Positions 36,464 to 46,702 of a stretch of 57,080 bases of DNA are shown piece after piece. Every line of letters begins with the position of its first letter. Position 1 is the stretch's first letter. The DNA is taken from contig NZ_JPJG01000019.1 in the NCBI RefSeq assembly GCF_000765235.1, forward strand, positions 1-57,080. Reading direction: 5' to 3'. Below the pieces are notes generated by a model. That model was given only the letters and a program-made list of their open reading frames with translations, ran no database searches and was not told the DNA's origin. The stretch comes from Oscillibacter sp. ER4. Lineage in GTDB: Bacteria; Bacillota; Clostridia; Oscillospirales; Oscillospiraceae. The position numbers and the translations under genes are program-made.

Positions 36464-37882
36464 TTGGAACGCAAAGAAGTCATCGTCAGCGAGCAGGAGC
36501 TCGCGCGTCAGAAGGAATTTACGCGCAAGATGCGCGAGATGAACGACCGCCGCACCCGCACGCCGCTCGCGCTGGTCGACACGTTCGGCTGCCAGCAGAA
36601 CGTGGCCGACGGCGAGGTGCTCATGGGCATGCTGCGCGAGATGGGCTACGAGCTTACGCGCGACGAAAATCAGGCCGACGTCATCCTGCTCAACACCTGC
36701 GCCATCCGCGAGCACGCGGAAAAGCGCGTTTACGGCCACTTGGGCCGCCTCAGCCACACGAAGGCCGCCAAGCCGGACCAGATCATCTGCCTCTGCGGCT
36801 GCATGGCCCAGCAGAAGGTTGTGGCCGACAAGGTAAAAAATTCTTACCATCATGTCGACCTTGTGCTCGGCCCCCAGGCCGAATGGCGGCTCCCCGAGCT
36901 GCTGCACGAGGTGTACACCAAGAATAAGCGCGTTTTCTCCATCGAGAACGAGCACGGCCGCATCGCCGAGGACCTTCCCATCGTGCGCGAGGGCGGCGTG
37001 CGCGCGTGGGTGAGCATCATGTACGGGTGCAATAACTTCTGCTCGTACTGCATCGTGCCCTATGTCCGCGGCCGCGAGCGCAGCCGCGAGCCGGAGAAGA
37101 TCATCGAGGAGTGCCGCGGCCTCATCGCCGAGGGCTACAAGGAGATCACCCTCCTCGGCCAGAACGTGAACAGCTACGGAAAAGATTTGGACACCGAGTA
37201 CGACTTTGCAGACCTCCTTTCCGCCATCAACGCCATTCCCGGCGACTATTGGCTCCGCTTTATGTCGAGCCAGCCGAAGGACGCGACCAACAAACTTTTC
37301 GACACGATGGCACGCTGCGAGCACGTTGCAAAGCAGCTCCACCTCCCCGTCCAGTCCGGGTGCGACCGCGTTCTGAAAGCGATGAACCGCCCCTATACGC
37401 GCGCAAAGTACGAGGAAATGATTGCCTACGCGCGAAGCGTCATGCCAAGCATGGTGCTCACGAGCGACGTCATCATCGGCTTCCCGGGAGAGACCGAGGA
37501 CGAAGCGATGCAGACTGTCGATCTTGTAGAAAAGACGCAGTTCGACGCGCTCTTCACCTTTATTTTCTCCCCGCGTCCCGGCACGCCGGCGGCGAAGATG
37601 GACGACCCCGTCTCGCGCGAGGAAAAGCAGGTCTGGTTTGAAAAGCTCGTCGACGCGCAGAACGCCATCAGCGCGAAAAAGCACGCGGCCTACATCGGCA
37701 GGACGGTGAAAGTCCTTGTCGACGGCGAGAGCGACGACGAGGCATTCCCCCTCGCCGCGCGCACGGAGGGCAACCGCCTCGTGCGCATGAAAGGCGACAA
37801 GGCCCTGATCGGCACATTTGCCAAAGCGAAGATCACCGACAGCAACACCTGGGCGCTCTACGGCGAAGCGGTAGAGGAATAA
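36464..37882 (+). CDS. miaB: tRNA-2-methylthio-N6-dimethylallyladenosine synthase
   Basis: MiaB is a radical-SAM methylthiotransferase that adds a methylthio group to i6A37 of tRNAs. The 472-residue product shows the three UPF0004 cluster cysteines (C43 in GCQQN, C79 in LNTCAIRE, C113 in CGCMAQQ), the radical-SAM C189, C193 and C196 (CNNFCSYC), and a C-terminal TRAM domain. I chose a TTG start because GGGAGG lies 9 nt upstream. The frame is open earlier but passes through the promoter. MiaA, the enzyme that makes its substrate, is encoded 6 kb downstream in the same run of genes. Confidence 0.93.
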   Translation: MERKEVIVSEQELARQKEFTRKMREMNDRRTRTPLALVDTFGCQQNVADGEVLMGMLREMGYELTRDENQADVILLNTCAIREHAEKRVYGHLGRLSHTKAAKPDQIICLCGCMAQQKVVADKVKNSYHHVDLVLGPQAEWRLPELLHEVYTKNKRVFSIENEHGRIAEDLPIVREGGVRAWVSIMYGCNNFCSYCIVPYVRGRERSREPEKIIEECRGLIAEGYKEITLLGQNVNSYGKDLDTEYDFADLLSAINAIPGDYWLRFMSSQPKDATNKLFDTMARCEHVAKQLHLPVQSGCDRVLKAMNRPYTRAKYEEMIAYARSVMPSMVLTSDVIIGFPGETEDEAMQTVDLVEKTQFDALFTFIFSPRPGTPAAKMDDPVSREEKQVWFEKLVDAQNAISAKKHAAYIGRTVKVLVDGESDDEAFPLAARTEGNRLVRMKGDKALIGTFAKAKITDSNTWALYGEAVEE

Positions 37883-37901
37883 AGAAAAGGGGGGCTTTTT
37901 G

Positions 37902-38729
37902 ATGAAAGTCGTCATTTTGATGGAAAACAGCACGTGCAGAGACACCGTCGCCTGCGCGCACGGCCTGTCGATGTATATTGAGACCGACAAGCACAAAATT
38001 CTTTTCGACATGGGACCCGACGCGCAGTTTATCGACAATGCCAAGGCGCTCGGCGTCGATTTGACGCAGGTCGATATCGCCTTTTTGTCCCACGCGCACA
38101 ACGACCACTGCGGCGGCCTCGAAGCGTTCTTGAAGCTGAACGACCGCGCCAAGGTCTATATGCAGAAGGCCGTCTGGGGCCAGTACTACGTCGTCACGCC
38201 CAGCAAGTGCGCCTACATCGGCATGGACGCGGTGCTCAAGAATTACGAGGACCGCTTCGTTCTCTGCGATGGCGTGCAGAAGCTTGACGAAGAACTGACG
38301 GTTTTCTCCGCCGTTCCGGGCCGCGAGCTGTGGAGCGGCGCGAACGACACGCTGCGCGAGAAGATCGGTGAGGACTATCCGCGCGACACGTTCCGCCACG
38401 AGCAGGATCTATTGGTCACGGAAAACGGCAAGACCGCGCTGTTCGCGGGCTGCGCGCACTGCGGCATCGTGAATATCCTGAAAAGCGCCGAGGACGTGCT
38501 CGGCAGAGCGCCCGACGCGGTGTTTGCGGGCTTCCACCTCTATAACCCCTCGCTCGGCAAGAGCGAGCCGGACGAGCTGGTCGACGCCGTGGGCGAAAAG
38601 CTGCGCGGCGACAAGGTCGCGCACTACTTCACGGGCCACTGCACGGGCAAGGAAGCCTATGAAAGATTGAAACGTAAGCTCGGCGACCGCCTCGGTGAAA
38701 TGCCCGCGGGCTCCGACTTTACCGTGTAA
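37902..38729 (+). CDS. MBL-fold metallo-hydrolase
   Basis: The 275-residue protein has the metallo-beta-lactamase HxHxDH motif at 64-69 (SHAHNDHCGG), with later ligands in GCAHCGIVN and near the end in YFTGHCTGKEA. The order fits the COG1237 group, which includes enzymes tied to methanopterin-like synthesis and many of unknown role, so the substrate is open. The ATG is preceded by AAGGGGGG. It sits 19 nt after miaB and 38 nt before mutS, inside the repair block. Confidence 0.85.
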   Translation: MKVVILMENSTCRDTVACAHGLSMYIETDKHKILFDMGPDAQFIDNAKALGVDLTQVDIAFLSHAHNDHCGGLEAFLKLNDRAKVYMQKAVWGQYYVVTPSKCAYIGMDAVLKNYEDRFVLCDGVQKLDEELTVFSAVPGRELWSGANDTLREKIGEDYPRDTFRHEQDLLVTENGKTALFAGCAHCGIVNILKSAEDVLGRAPDAVFAGFHLYNPSLGKSEPDELVDAVGEKLRGDKVAHYFTGHCTGKEAYERLKRKLGDRLGEMPAGSDFTV

Positions 38730-38767
38730 ATTTTAGATTTTAGAGAGAAAGAAAGCGAGGACGAATC

Positions 38768-41359
38768 ATGGCCGAGATCACGCCGATGATGAAGCAGTAT
38801 TTGGAGATCAAGGAACAGAATAAGGATTCGATCCTCTTTTTCCGCTTGGGCGACTTCTACGAGATGTTCAACGAGGATGCTCAGCTCGCCTCGCGCGAGC
38901 TCGATTTGACGCTGACGACCCGCGACCGCGGCAAGGCGGCGGAGGATCAGACGCCGATGTGCGGCATTCCCTATCATTCGAGCGACGCCTACATCGCGCG
39001 CCTGATCGCCAAGGGCTACAAGGTCGCCATCTGCGAGCAGACCGAGGACCCTGCGCTCGCCAAGGGCCTTGTCAAGCGCGATATCATCCGCGTCATCACG
39101 CCCGGCACGGTCATCGACAGCGCATGCCTCGACGACCGGCGCGGCAACTTCCTCTGTGGCATCTTTTTGGACGGGCAGAACGCCGGCGCGGCCTTCTGCG
39201 ACATGACGACCGGCCACACGCACGTGACCGCCTTTTCGGGCGACGACCGCGCAGAACACCTGTATAACGAGTTATCCCGTTTCTCCCCCGCCGAGGCGGT
39301 GCTGAGCGCGGGTGCTTACGACAACGGTGAGCTGGTCGAATACCTTCGCGATAAGCTGTCCTGCGCGGTCGAGCGCGGCGAGAACCGCTTTGAGCTCAAA
39401 GCGTGCGAAAAAGCCATCCGCGCGCAGTTTGGCGAGGAGCGCTTTGCAAGCCTTCCGCGCAACAACCCGGCCGCGTCGCTCGCGCTGGGCGCGCTGCTCT
39501 CGTATCTGCACGAGACGCAGAAGACCGATCTTTCCTACATCAAGGATTTAGAATACTACGAGCAGGGGCGCTTCATGGAGCTTGACCTCTCCGCGCGGCG
39601 CAATCTGGAGCTGACCGAGACCATCCGCGCCAAGGAAAAGCGCGGCAGCCTCCTCTGGGTGCTCGACAAGACGAAGACCGCCATGGGCGCGCGCAATCTG
39701 CGCGCATGGCTGACGCGTCCCCTGCGCGACGTCGCGGCCATCGAGCGCCGCCTCGGCGCGGTCGAGGCGCTGACGAAGAACACCGTCGCGCGCGAAGAGC
39801 TGATTCTATCGCTCTCCGGCATCAGCGACATGGAGCGTCTCATCGGCCGCATCGCCTACGGCACGGCGGGCGGGCGCGACTTTGCGTCGCTGCGCAACTC
39901 CATCGAGCGCATCACGGAGGTCAAAGCCCAGCTCGCGGCGTTCACGACGGGCAGGCTGCATGAGTTAGACAACGAGCTCGACACGCTCGCCGACGTGGCG
40001 CAGAGCATTCGCGACACGCTCGTTGATGAGCCGCCGTTTTCCGTGCGTGAGGGCGGCTTCATCCGCAAGGGCTTCAATGCCGAGGTCGACCGCCTGCACG
40101 AGATTTTGTCGGGCGGCAAGGGGCTTCTCGCCGACATCGAGACGCGCGAGAAGGAAAAGACCGGCATCCGCACGCTGAAGATCGGCTACAACAAGGTCTT
40201 CGGCTACTATATCGAGGTCTCGAATTCGTTCAAGGACCTCGTCCCCGATACTTACATCCGCAAGCAGACGCTCGTGAACGGCGAGCGCTACATCACCGAG
40301 GAACTTAAAAACCTTGAGCAGGAGATTTTGACCGCGGGAGATCGCGACAAGGCGCTCGAATTTGAAATTTTCACCGCCCTGCGCGAATCCGTCACCGCCG
40401 AGAGCGTGCGCATCCAGCGCGCGGCGGGGCTCATCGCCGAGCTCGACACGCTCTGCTCGCTCGCGTCCGTCGCGGTGAACAACAACTATTGCCGTCCGAG
40501 CGTGGACGACAGCGGCGTCATCGAAATTCACGACGGCCGCCACCCCGTCGTCGAGCGCGTGCTCAAGGACGCGCTCTTCGTCCCGAACGACACCTACATG
40601 GGCGAGCGCGAGGACCGCGCTGCCATCATCACCGGCCCCAACATGGCCGGTAAGTCGACCTACATGCGTCAGGTCGCGCTCATCACGCTCATGGCGCAGA
40701 TCGGCTCGTTCGTGCCCGCGAAAAGCGCGCGCATCGGCGTGGTCGACCGCATCTTCACGCGTATCGGCGCGAGCGACGATCTCGCCGGCGGCCAGTCGAC
40801 CTTCATGGTCGAAATGACCGAGGTGAGCGAAATTTTGCATCAGGCGACGCCACGCTCGCTGCTCATTCTCGACGAGATCGGCCGCGGCACGTCGACCTTC
40901 GACGGCATGAGCATCGCCCGCGCGGTGCTCGAATTCTGCGCCGACCCGAAAAAGCTCGGTGCCAAGACGCTGTTCGCCACGCACTACCACGAGCTCACGG
41001 AGCTTGAGGGCATTCTTCCCGGTGTGAAGAATTACAGCATTTCCATTAAAAAGCGCGGCGACGAGCTCATCTTCCTGCGCAAGATCGTCCCCGGCGGCGC
41101 CGACCGCAGCTACGGCATCGAGGTCGCAAAGTTAGCGGGCCTGCCGAACGAGGTCGTGAGGCGCGCGAACGTCATCCTAAAAGAGCTCGAGCAGGGCGGC
41201 GCGTATCAGGCAAAGCCCCGCGAGGAGACCGAGCAGGTCAGTCTTGACGCGATCGGCGAGGCTGAGGTGCTCGCGGCCATCCGCCGCGCCCAGCCGGACA
41301 CGATGTCCCCCATCGAGGCGATGCAGCTCCTCTACGAGCTCAAGCAGAAGCTCTCGTAA
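38768..41359 (+). CDS. mutS: DNA mismatch repair protein MutS
   Basis: MutS binds mispaired and looped bases and starts mismatch repair. The 863-residue protein has the mismatch-contacting FYEMF (Phe-x-Glu) near residue 35, the connector, lever and clamp regions, and the ABC ATPase with GPNMAGKST at 623-631, LILDEIGRGTST and ATHYHEL. The C-terminal helix-turn-helix dimerisation part is present. The length is typical of the MutS1 family. GAAAGCGAGGA precedes the ATG. It lies in the same run as mutL. Confidence 0.97.
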   Translation: MAEITPMMKQYLEIKEQNKDSILFFRLGDFYEMFNEDAQLASRELDLTLTTRDRGKAAEDQTPMCGIPYHSSDAYIARLIAKGYKVAICEQTEDPALAKGLVKRDIIRVITPGTVIDSACLDDRRGNFLCGIFLDGQNAGAAFCDMTTGHTHVTAFSGDDRAEHLYNELSRFSPAEAVLSAGAYDNGELVEYLRDKLSCAVERGENRFELKACEKAIRAQFGEERFASLPRNNPAASLALGALLSYLHETQKTDLSYIKDLEYYEQGRFMELDLSARRNLELTETIRAKEKRGSLLWVLDKTKTAMGARNLRAWLTRPLRDVAAIERRLGAVEALTKNTVAREELILSLSGISDMERLIGRIAYGTAGGRDFASLRNSIERITEVKAQLAAFTTGRLHELDNELDTLADVAQSIRDTLVDEPPFSVREGGFIRKGFNAEVDRLHEILSGGKGLLADIETREKEKTGIRTLKIGYNKVFGYYIEVSNSFKDLVPDTYIRKQTLVNGERYITEELKNLEQEILTAGDRDKALEFEIFTALRESVTAESVRIQRAAGLIAELDTLCSLASVAVNNNYCRPSVDDSGVIEIHDGRHPVVERVLKDALFVPNDTYMGEREDRAAIITGPNMAGKSTYMRQVALITLMAQIGSFVPAKSARIGVVDRIFTRIGASDDLAGGQSTFMVEMTEVSEILHQATPRSLLILDEIGRGTSTFDGMSIARAVLEFCADPKKLGAKTLFATHYHELTELEGILPGVKNYSISIKKRGDELIFLRKIVPGGADRSYGIEVAKLAGLPNEVVRRANVILKELEQGGAYQAKPREETEQVSLDAIGEAEVLAAIRRAQPDTMSPIEAMQLLYELKQKLS

Positions 41360-41383
41360 TTTCCCCGGAAAAGAGGTCTCCCC

Positions 41384-42097
41384 ATGGCAAAAAAGAAAAC
41401 CGCCTCCGGCGGCATGAACCGCACCGAGCGCGTCGCCGGAACGATCTTCTTCCTCGTCTATCTTCTGGTGATGCCGCTTTTGGCAACAAGAATATTCGAC
41501 CTTCTGGAGGTCGTGCTCGACACCACCATCAACGATTCCCTGCGCAATGTGCTCTATTACTACACGCTCTTCGCCGTCACGGTGTTGCTGTTCCACTCGT
41601 ATCTGGCGCACACATCGGGCCGGTTTTTAGACAACCTGAACCGCTCACTATCAACGCTTCTTCTTGGACTTCTCGTCTTCTACGGCGCGAACGAGCTCAT
41701 ATTCCGCGTGTGCAATGTGCTCTTCGACAGCCGCACGAACTTAAACGACATGACCATCGCCGCGCAGGTGGCCTCCGCCCCGCGCATGACGGCACTGATC
41801 GTCGTGCTGCTCGCGCCGTTTGTGGAGGAGGTGCTCTTCCGCGGCCTCGTGTTCGGGTGCCTGAAAGAAAAGAGCAGAATATTCGCCTACATTCTCTCCT
41901 GCGCGCTGTTTGCGTTTTTACACGTGTGGACGGCGGCGGTGTCCAACTGGGACTTAGGCTATCTCATTTTGATGCTGCAATACCTTGTGCCCGGCCTTGT
42001 GTTTGCCTGGGCGTATGAGCATTCGGGCACGCTGTGGACGTCGATCCTGCTCCACATGCTCGTCAATGCCCTTTCCCTTTTCACCATCGCTTCCTAA
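41384..42097 (+). CDS. CPBP-family intramembrane metalloprotease
   Basis: The 237-residue membrane protein carries the CPBP/CAAX (Abi) signature: EEVLFRG (E148, E149, R153), FAFLH with H180, and LLHMLVNAL with H224 and N228. Members cleave prenylated or other membrane-bound substrates, and some confer bacteriocin immunity. Here the role is unknown. It lies between mutS and mutL and ends 13 nt before mutL, so it is cotranscribed without an obvious functional link. Confidence 0.88.
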   Translation: MAKKKTASGGMNRTERVAGTIFFLVYLLVMPLLATRIFDLLEVVLDTTINDSLRNVLYYYTLFAVTVLLFHSYLAHTSGRFLDNLNRSLSTLLLGLLVFYGANELIFRVCNVLFDSRTNLNDMTIAAQVASAPRMTALIVVLLAPFVEEVLFRGLVFGCLKEKSRIFAYILSCALFAFLHVWTAAVSNWDLGYLILMLQYLVPGLVFAWAYEHSGTLWTSILLHMLVNALSLFTIAS

Positions 42098-42110
42098 AAG
42101 GAGGAAATCA

Positions 42111-44201
42111 ATGCCCCATATTCAGCAATTATCGCCGCATGTCGCCGACCTCATCGCCGCGGGCGAGGTGGTCGAGCGCCCCGCGAGCGTTGTCAAGGAG
42201 CTGCTGGAAAACGCCATCGACGCCGGCGCGCAGAGCGTGACGGTGGAGATGAAAAACGGCGGCATGACCTATCTTCGCGTCAGCGACGACGGCTGCGGCA
42301 TCGCGCCGAGCGAGCTGCCGACGGCCTTTCTGCGCCACGCGACGAGCAAGCTGCGCACGGCGGAGGATTTGGCCGCCATCGGCACGCTGGGCTTCCGCGG
42401 CGAGGCGCTCGCGGCGATCTCTTCCGTTTCTCGGCTCGACATTTTCTCGCGCGAGCGCGGCGCGCTCAGCGGAGCAAAGCTCCACCTGGATGGCGGCGTC
42501 CCCGGCACGGTCGAGGATGCGGGCTGCCCCGAAGGCACGAGTATCATCGTGCGCGACCTCTTCTACAACACGCCCGCGCGCTTAAAGTTTATGAAGCGCG
42601 ACAGCGCGGAAGCCACGGCCATCGCGGGCCTTGTCGGGCACCTTGCGCTCTCGCATCCCGAGGTGTCGTTCAAGCTCATCAAGGACGGCACGCAGACGCT
42701 GCTGACCCCCGGCGATGGCGCGCTGCGCTCCGCCATTTACGCCTCTCTCGGGCGTGAGTTCACGCTCTCGCTCCTTGAGGTCAAGGGCGCGGACGGCGAC
42801 ATGGGCGTCACGGGCTTTGTGACCTCGCCCATCGCCTCGCGCGGCACGCGCGGCATGCAGACGTTTTTTGTCAACGGGCGTCTCGTCAAATCCCAGCTTC
42901 TTACCGCTGCGCTCGAAGAAGCCTACTCCAACCGCATGATGAAGGGCAAGTTCCCCGGCTGCGTGCTGCTCGTCGAGCTGCCGCGCGACATGGTGGATGT
43001 GAACGTCCACCCTGCCAAGACCATCGTGAAGTTCGTGGGCGAAAAGCGCGTGTTTGATCTCGTTTACCACGCGGTCATGGCCGCGCTCGACAAGCGCGAA
43101 GAGGCCGAGCGCCCCCAGCCAAAGCCCGCGTCTCAAGTACAGAATCCGCGCGGCGATTTCTTCGCCAACATGACCTCGCAGCAGTACCGCGAGAGCCAGA
43201 GGGCGGCGGAAAAGCCCGCCTATACACCTGCCGGTGCGCGTCCCGTGTCCGCGCCGCAGAGCGCGCCGGTGAAGCCCTCGCCCGCCCCGCAGTGGCAGAC
43301 GAGAGTGCCCGCCATCGACACGCAGAGCGGCGGCAAAGCGGCGCTTTCCGACTATGTGCGCCATGAAACGCCCGCGTCCGCGCCGGTACTGTCAGCACAG
43401 CAGTCACAGCCTGTGGAAAAGTCTGTCCATTCTGTGGAAAACCATGACGACGAGGTCGTCACGCTGCCGATGCCGGAGGAAGACGCCCGCCCCGTCGTGA
43501 CCGGCCCAATCATCGGACCGGCGGCGGAGACTGCGGCAGAGCCCGAGCCGGAAGCGCCCGCCGTCCCCGTGTTTGCCCCTGCGAAGCAGGAAGAGCCCGA
43601 GATCGAGCAGACGACGTTCGTTCCCCCGTCCGCCGCGCCGTGGCGCATCGCGGGTGAGGTGCTCGACACCTACATCGTCTGCGAGGACGAGGATAAAAAC
43701 ATCTGGCTCATCGACAAGCACGCCGCGCACGAGCGCGTGAATTTCGACCGCATGAAGGCCAACCAGGAGCCACTGATGTGCCAGGCCCTGCTCGCTCCCC
43801 TCGTGGCGGAGTTCGCCGCCGAGGAATACAGCGCGCTCACGGCGAATTTGGACCTTCTGCGCGAGTTCGGCTTTGAGTGCGAGGAATTCGGCGGCGGGAG
43901 CCTCATTCTGCGCGCCATCCCCGCCGATATCGACAGCGGTGACGCCATCCCCGCGCTCGAAGAGCTCGCCGACAAGCTCGTCACCGCCCACACCGTCGAC
44001 CCCGCCGCCGCGCGCGACGCGCTGCTGCACACGATGGCCTGCAAGGCGGCCATCAAGGGTGGATGGAAGAGCGACCTAAGCGAGCTGCGTGTGCTCGTCG
44101 ACAAGGTGCAGAGCGGCGAGGTGCAGTTCTGCCCGCACGGACGGCCCGTGAAAGCCAAGCTCACGAAGTACGAGCTCGAAAAAATGTTCAAGCGCGCGTG
44201 A
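42111..44201 (+). CDS. mutL: DNA mismatch repair protein MutL
   Basis: MutL couples mismatch recognition to strand removal. The 696-residue protein has the N-terminal GHKL ATPase (ENAIDAGA, DDGCGI, GFRGEAL), a long Pro/Ala-rich linker (about 330-500), and the C-terminal dimerisation/endonuclease domain. The zinc site CPHGRP is present (C674). The endonuclease box reads DKHAAHERVNFD (535-546), with Asp in place of the usual last Glu of DQHA(x)2E(x)4E. Nicking activity is likely but not certain. AAAGGAGG precedes the ATG. Confidence 0.96.
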   Translation: MPHIQQLSPHVADLIAAGEVVERPASVVKELLENAIDAGAQSVTVEMKNGGMTYLRVSDDGCGIAPSELPTAFLRHATSKLRTAEDLAAIGTLGFRGEALAAISSVSRLDIFSRERGALSGAKLHLDGGVPGTVEDAGCPEGTSIIVRDLFYNTPARLKFMKRDSAEATAIAGLVGHLALSHPEVSFKLIKDGTQTLLTPGDGALRSAIYASLGREFTLSLLEVKGADGDMGVTGFVTSPIASRGTRGMQTFFVNGRLVKSQLLTAALEEAYSNRMMKGKFPGCVLLVELPRDMVDVNVHPAKTIVKFVGEKRVFDLVYHAVMAALDKREEAERPQPKPASQVQNPRGDFFANMTSQQYRESQRAAEKPAYTPAGARPVSAPQSAPVKPSPAPQWQTRVPAIDTQSGGKAALSDYVRHETPASAPVLSAQQSQPVEKSVHSVENHDDEVVTLPMPEEDARPVVTGPIIGPAAETAAEPEPEAPAVPVFAPAKQEEPEIEQTTFVPPSAAPWRIAGEVLDTYIVCEDEDKNIWLIDKHAAHERVNFDRMKANQEPLMCQALLAPLVAEFAAEEYSALTANLDLLREFGFECEEFGGGSLILRAIPADIDSGDAIPALEELADKLVTAHTVDPAAARDALLHTMACKAAIKGGWKSDLSELRVLVDKVQSGEVQFCPHGRPVKAKLTKYELEKMFKRA

Positions 44202-44217
44202 GCGCAGGAGGGAGAAA

Positions 44218-45156
44218 ATGAAACTCGTATGCGTCGTCGGCCCGACGGGCTGCGGCAAAACGTGGCTCGGTGTCGAGCTTGCGAAAATGCTCGGCGGCGA
44301 GGTCGTCTCCTGCGACTCGATGCAGATCTACCGCGGCATGCTCATCGGTACCGCCGCGCCGACGGCGGAGGAGATGCAGGGCATTCCGCATCACATGGTC
44401 GGCGTCGCCGACCCGCGGGAAAACTACTCCGTCGCCCGCTACGCGGACGACGCGGCGAAGTGCGTCGACGATATTCTCTCGCGCGGGAAGCAGCCCGTCA
44501 TCGTCGGCGGCACGGGGCTTTACCTCAATGCCCTGCTCGCCGGTCACGGCTTTGCCGGCGGCGACAAGGACGGCAGATACCGCGCGGAGTTGGAATCCCG
44601 CTGGGACAAGGAGGGCGGCGAGGCGATGTTCGCCGAGCTCCGACGCATCGACCCCGAGACCGCCGGAAATCTCCATTTGAACGACAAAAAGCGCATCCTC
44701 CGCGCGCTCGAGGTCTACTACGAGACCGGCAAGACCATGGCACAGCACAACGCGGAGACGAAACTCATCCCCCCGCGCTACGATTCCGTGCGCATCGGCC
44801 TTGCCTATGAGGATCGGGACGACATGAAGCGCGCCATCGACCTCCGCGTCGACAAAATGGTCGAGGCGGGGCTTTTCGACGAGGTCAGAGCGCTGCTCGA
44901 TTCCGGACTTCCCCGCGACGTGACGGCCATGCAGGCCATCGGGTATAAAGAGGCGCTTGCCTACTTGGACGGCGAGGCCACGCGCGAGGAGGCCATCGAC
45001 GAGATCAAGCTCCGCTCCCGCCAGTATGCCAAGCGCCAGCTCACGTGGCTGCGGCGCGACCCCAGCATCCACTGGTTTTATTGGAAAAAAACGAGGATTC
45101 TCCCCGATTGCCTCGCTTTTTCGACAGAAATTCTCCATACCTATGGCGTATCCTGA
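44218..45156 (+). CDS. miaA: tRNA dimethylallyltransferase
   Basis: MiaA transfers a dimethylallyl group to A37 of tRNAs that read codons beginning with U, making the substrate for MiaB. The 312-residue enzyme has the P-loop GPTGCGKT (8-15), the DSMQIYRGM box, the PHHM-like substrate segment, and the [10 protein letters not shown] and [12 protein letters not shown] basic segments. GGAGGGAG precedes the ATG, 16 nt after mutL. Confidence 0.95.
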   Translation: MKLVCVVGPTGCGKTWLGVELAKMLGGEVVSCDSMQIYRGMLIGTAAPTAEEMQGIPHHMVGVADPRENYSVARYADDAAKCVDDILSRGKQPVIVGGTGLYLNALLAGHGFAGGDKDGRYRAELESRWDKEGGEAMFAELRRIDPETAGNLHLNDKKRILRALEVYYETGKTMAQHNAETKLIPPRYDSVRIGLAYEDRDDMKRAIDLRVDKMVEAGLFDEVRALLDSGLPRDVTAMQAIGYKEALAYLDGEATREEAIDEIKLRSRQYAKRQLTWLRRDPSIHWFYWKKTRILPDCLAFSTEILHTYGVS

Positions 45157-45203
45157 CTTTAACGCGGACAAGCCGTCCGCAAAAAAGAAAGGAAAGAAAA
45201 GCC

Positions 45204-45443
45204 ATGAAAAAAATTGCAAACCTTCAGGACCTATTTCTCCTCTCTGCGCGCCGCAATCGCACGAGCGTGACGGTATTTCTCGTCAACGGCTTCCAGATGC
45301 GCGGCGTCATCACGGGCTTTGACAGCTTTGTCGTCATCTTGGAGAGCGACGGCAAGCAGCAGATGCTCTACAAGCACGCGATCTCGACGATCGTGCCCAT
45401 CGCGGTCATCGACCTCAAAGGCGCGGAGGAAAGCGAGGAGTAA
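45204..45443 (+). CDS. hfq: RNA chaperone Hfq
   Basis: The 79-residue Sm-like protein has the Sm1 motif ([19 protein letters not shown]) and the Sm2 motif YKHAIST, both well kept, followed by a short acidic tail. Hfq hexamers bind small RNAs and mRNA U/A tracts. AAAGGAAAG precedes the ATG. The gene order miaA-hfq is conserved widely in bacteria. An earlier open frame inside miaA is not used. Confidence 0.95.
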   Translation: MKKIANLQDLFLLSARRNRTSVTVFLVNGFQMRGVITGFDSFVVILESDGKQQMLYKHAISTIVPIAVIDLKGAEESEE

Positions 45444-45467
45444 GCACGCCTGATCCGGGAGTGTGCC

Positions 45468-46700
45468 ATGAAATCTACATCCGTTTCCAAAAAGATCATC
45501 ACGATCCTGCTCCTTTTGGCGGTCATCGGGTATTTCGCCGTGCAGGGCTACAACTACTTTGTCAGCCCCGAGACGACGACGCTCGTCTACCGCTATCACA
45601 GCGAGCAGTCCATTGCCCTGCGGGGCTACGTGGTGCGCGACGAGCAGGTCGTGGACTGCAATGAAACGCTCATCGAGCTCAAGCACGCCGAGGGCGAGCG
45701 CGTGGGCCAGGGCGACACCATCGCCTCCGTCTACCGCTCGGCCGACGCGCTGAACGCCACGCAGCAGCTCGAGACACTGCGCGCGCAGAAAGAGCAGCTT
45801 GAGTACGCCAAGAGCGCCTCGAGCGACGCGGCCACCGCGCTGCGTCTGGATACCGACATCCGCGAGCAGATCATCTCCGTGCGCGCGGCCTACGAGTCGG
45901 GCGCGTACAGCTCGCTCGACACGCTGATCCCTCAGCTCAAAACGACGGTCTTGAAGCGCGAATACGCCTACAACGGCAGCGATGACTTAACGGCGAAGCT
46001 CGACGAGCTGAACGCGCAGATCACCGCGCTCTCGGGCGCGGCGAGCGGCGGCACGACGCGCATCACAGCGCCCGTGTCGGGGACTTACAGCGCCGTGGCC
46101 GACGGGTACGAGAGCGTGCTGACGCCGGAGGCCCTTGAGACGATGACGCCCTCGCAGCTTTCGTCCGCCGCGCCGCAGAGCGTTTCGACCACGGTGGGCA
46201 AGCTCATTCAGGGCAGCGCGTGGTACTTCGCCGCGAACGTGAACGAGGAGGACGCCGCGTCCCTGAAGGAGAACAGCAGGCTGACGCTCCGCATGGCGTC
46301 GGGCGTCGGCTTTGACCTGCCCGTCACGCTCACGCGCATCAGCGCCGCGGAGAACGGCAAATGCCTGATCGTGCTCAAGAGCACGCGGTACTTATCCTAC
46401 ATGACGCTGCTGCGCGAGCAGAACGCCGAGCTCATCATCAGCGCATACGACGGCCTGCGCGTGCCGAAAAACGCGCTGCGCGTGGATGAAAACGGCGTGT
46501 CAGGCGTTTACTGCCTCGTCGGGCGCGTGGCGTACTTCAAGCCTGTGAGCATCGTCTATCAGGGCAGCGACTACTGTCTGGTGGAGCCCGGCACGATCGA
46601 AGCCGCCACGGAGAGCCAAAAGTCCCTTTACACCCTGCGCCCGAACGATGAGGTCATCGTTTCGGCAGGGGAGCTATATAACGGAAAGGTCGTAGATTAG
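45468..46700 (+). CDS. HlyD-like membrane-anchored protein in the sepF-divIVA cluster
   Basis: The 410-residue protein has an N-terminal membrane helix (about 9-27), a biotinyl-lipoyl-like beta domain (around 45-90), a helical hairpin (100-190) and a barrel region after it. This is the layout of HlyD-type adaptor proteins. No ABC transporter lies beside it, so a role in wall or division processes is as likely as export. It sits between hfq and the division genes. The ATG follows GGGAG. Confidence 0.75.
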   Translation: MKSTSVSKKIITILLLLAVIGYFAVQGYNYFVSPETTTLVYRYHSEQSIALRGYVVRDEQVVDCNETLIELKHAEGERVGQGDTIASVYRSADALNATQQLETLRAQKEQLEYAKSASSDAATALRLDTDIREQIISVRAAYESGAYSSLDTLIPQLKTTVLKREYAYNGSDDLTAKLDELNAQITALSGAASGGTTRITAPVSGTYSAVADGYESVLTPEALETMTPSQLSSAAPQSVSTTVGKLIQGSAWYFAANVNEEDAASLKENSRLTLRMASGVGFDLPVTLTRISAAENGKCLIVLKSTRYLSYMTLLREQNAELIISAYDGLRVPKNALRVDENGVSGVYCLVGRVAYFKPVSIVYQGSDYCLVEPGTIEAATESQKSLYTLRPNDEVIVSAGELYNGKVVD

Positions 46701-46702
46701 AA

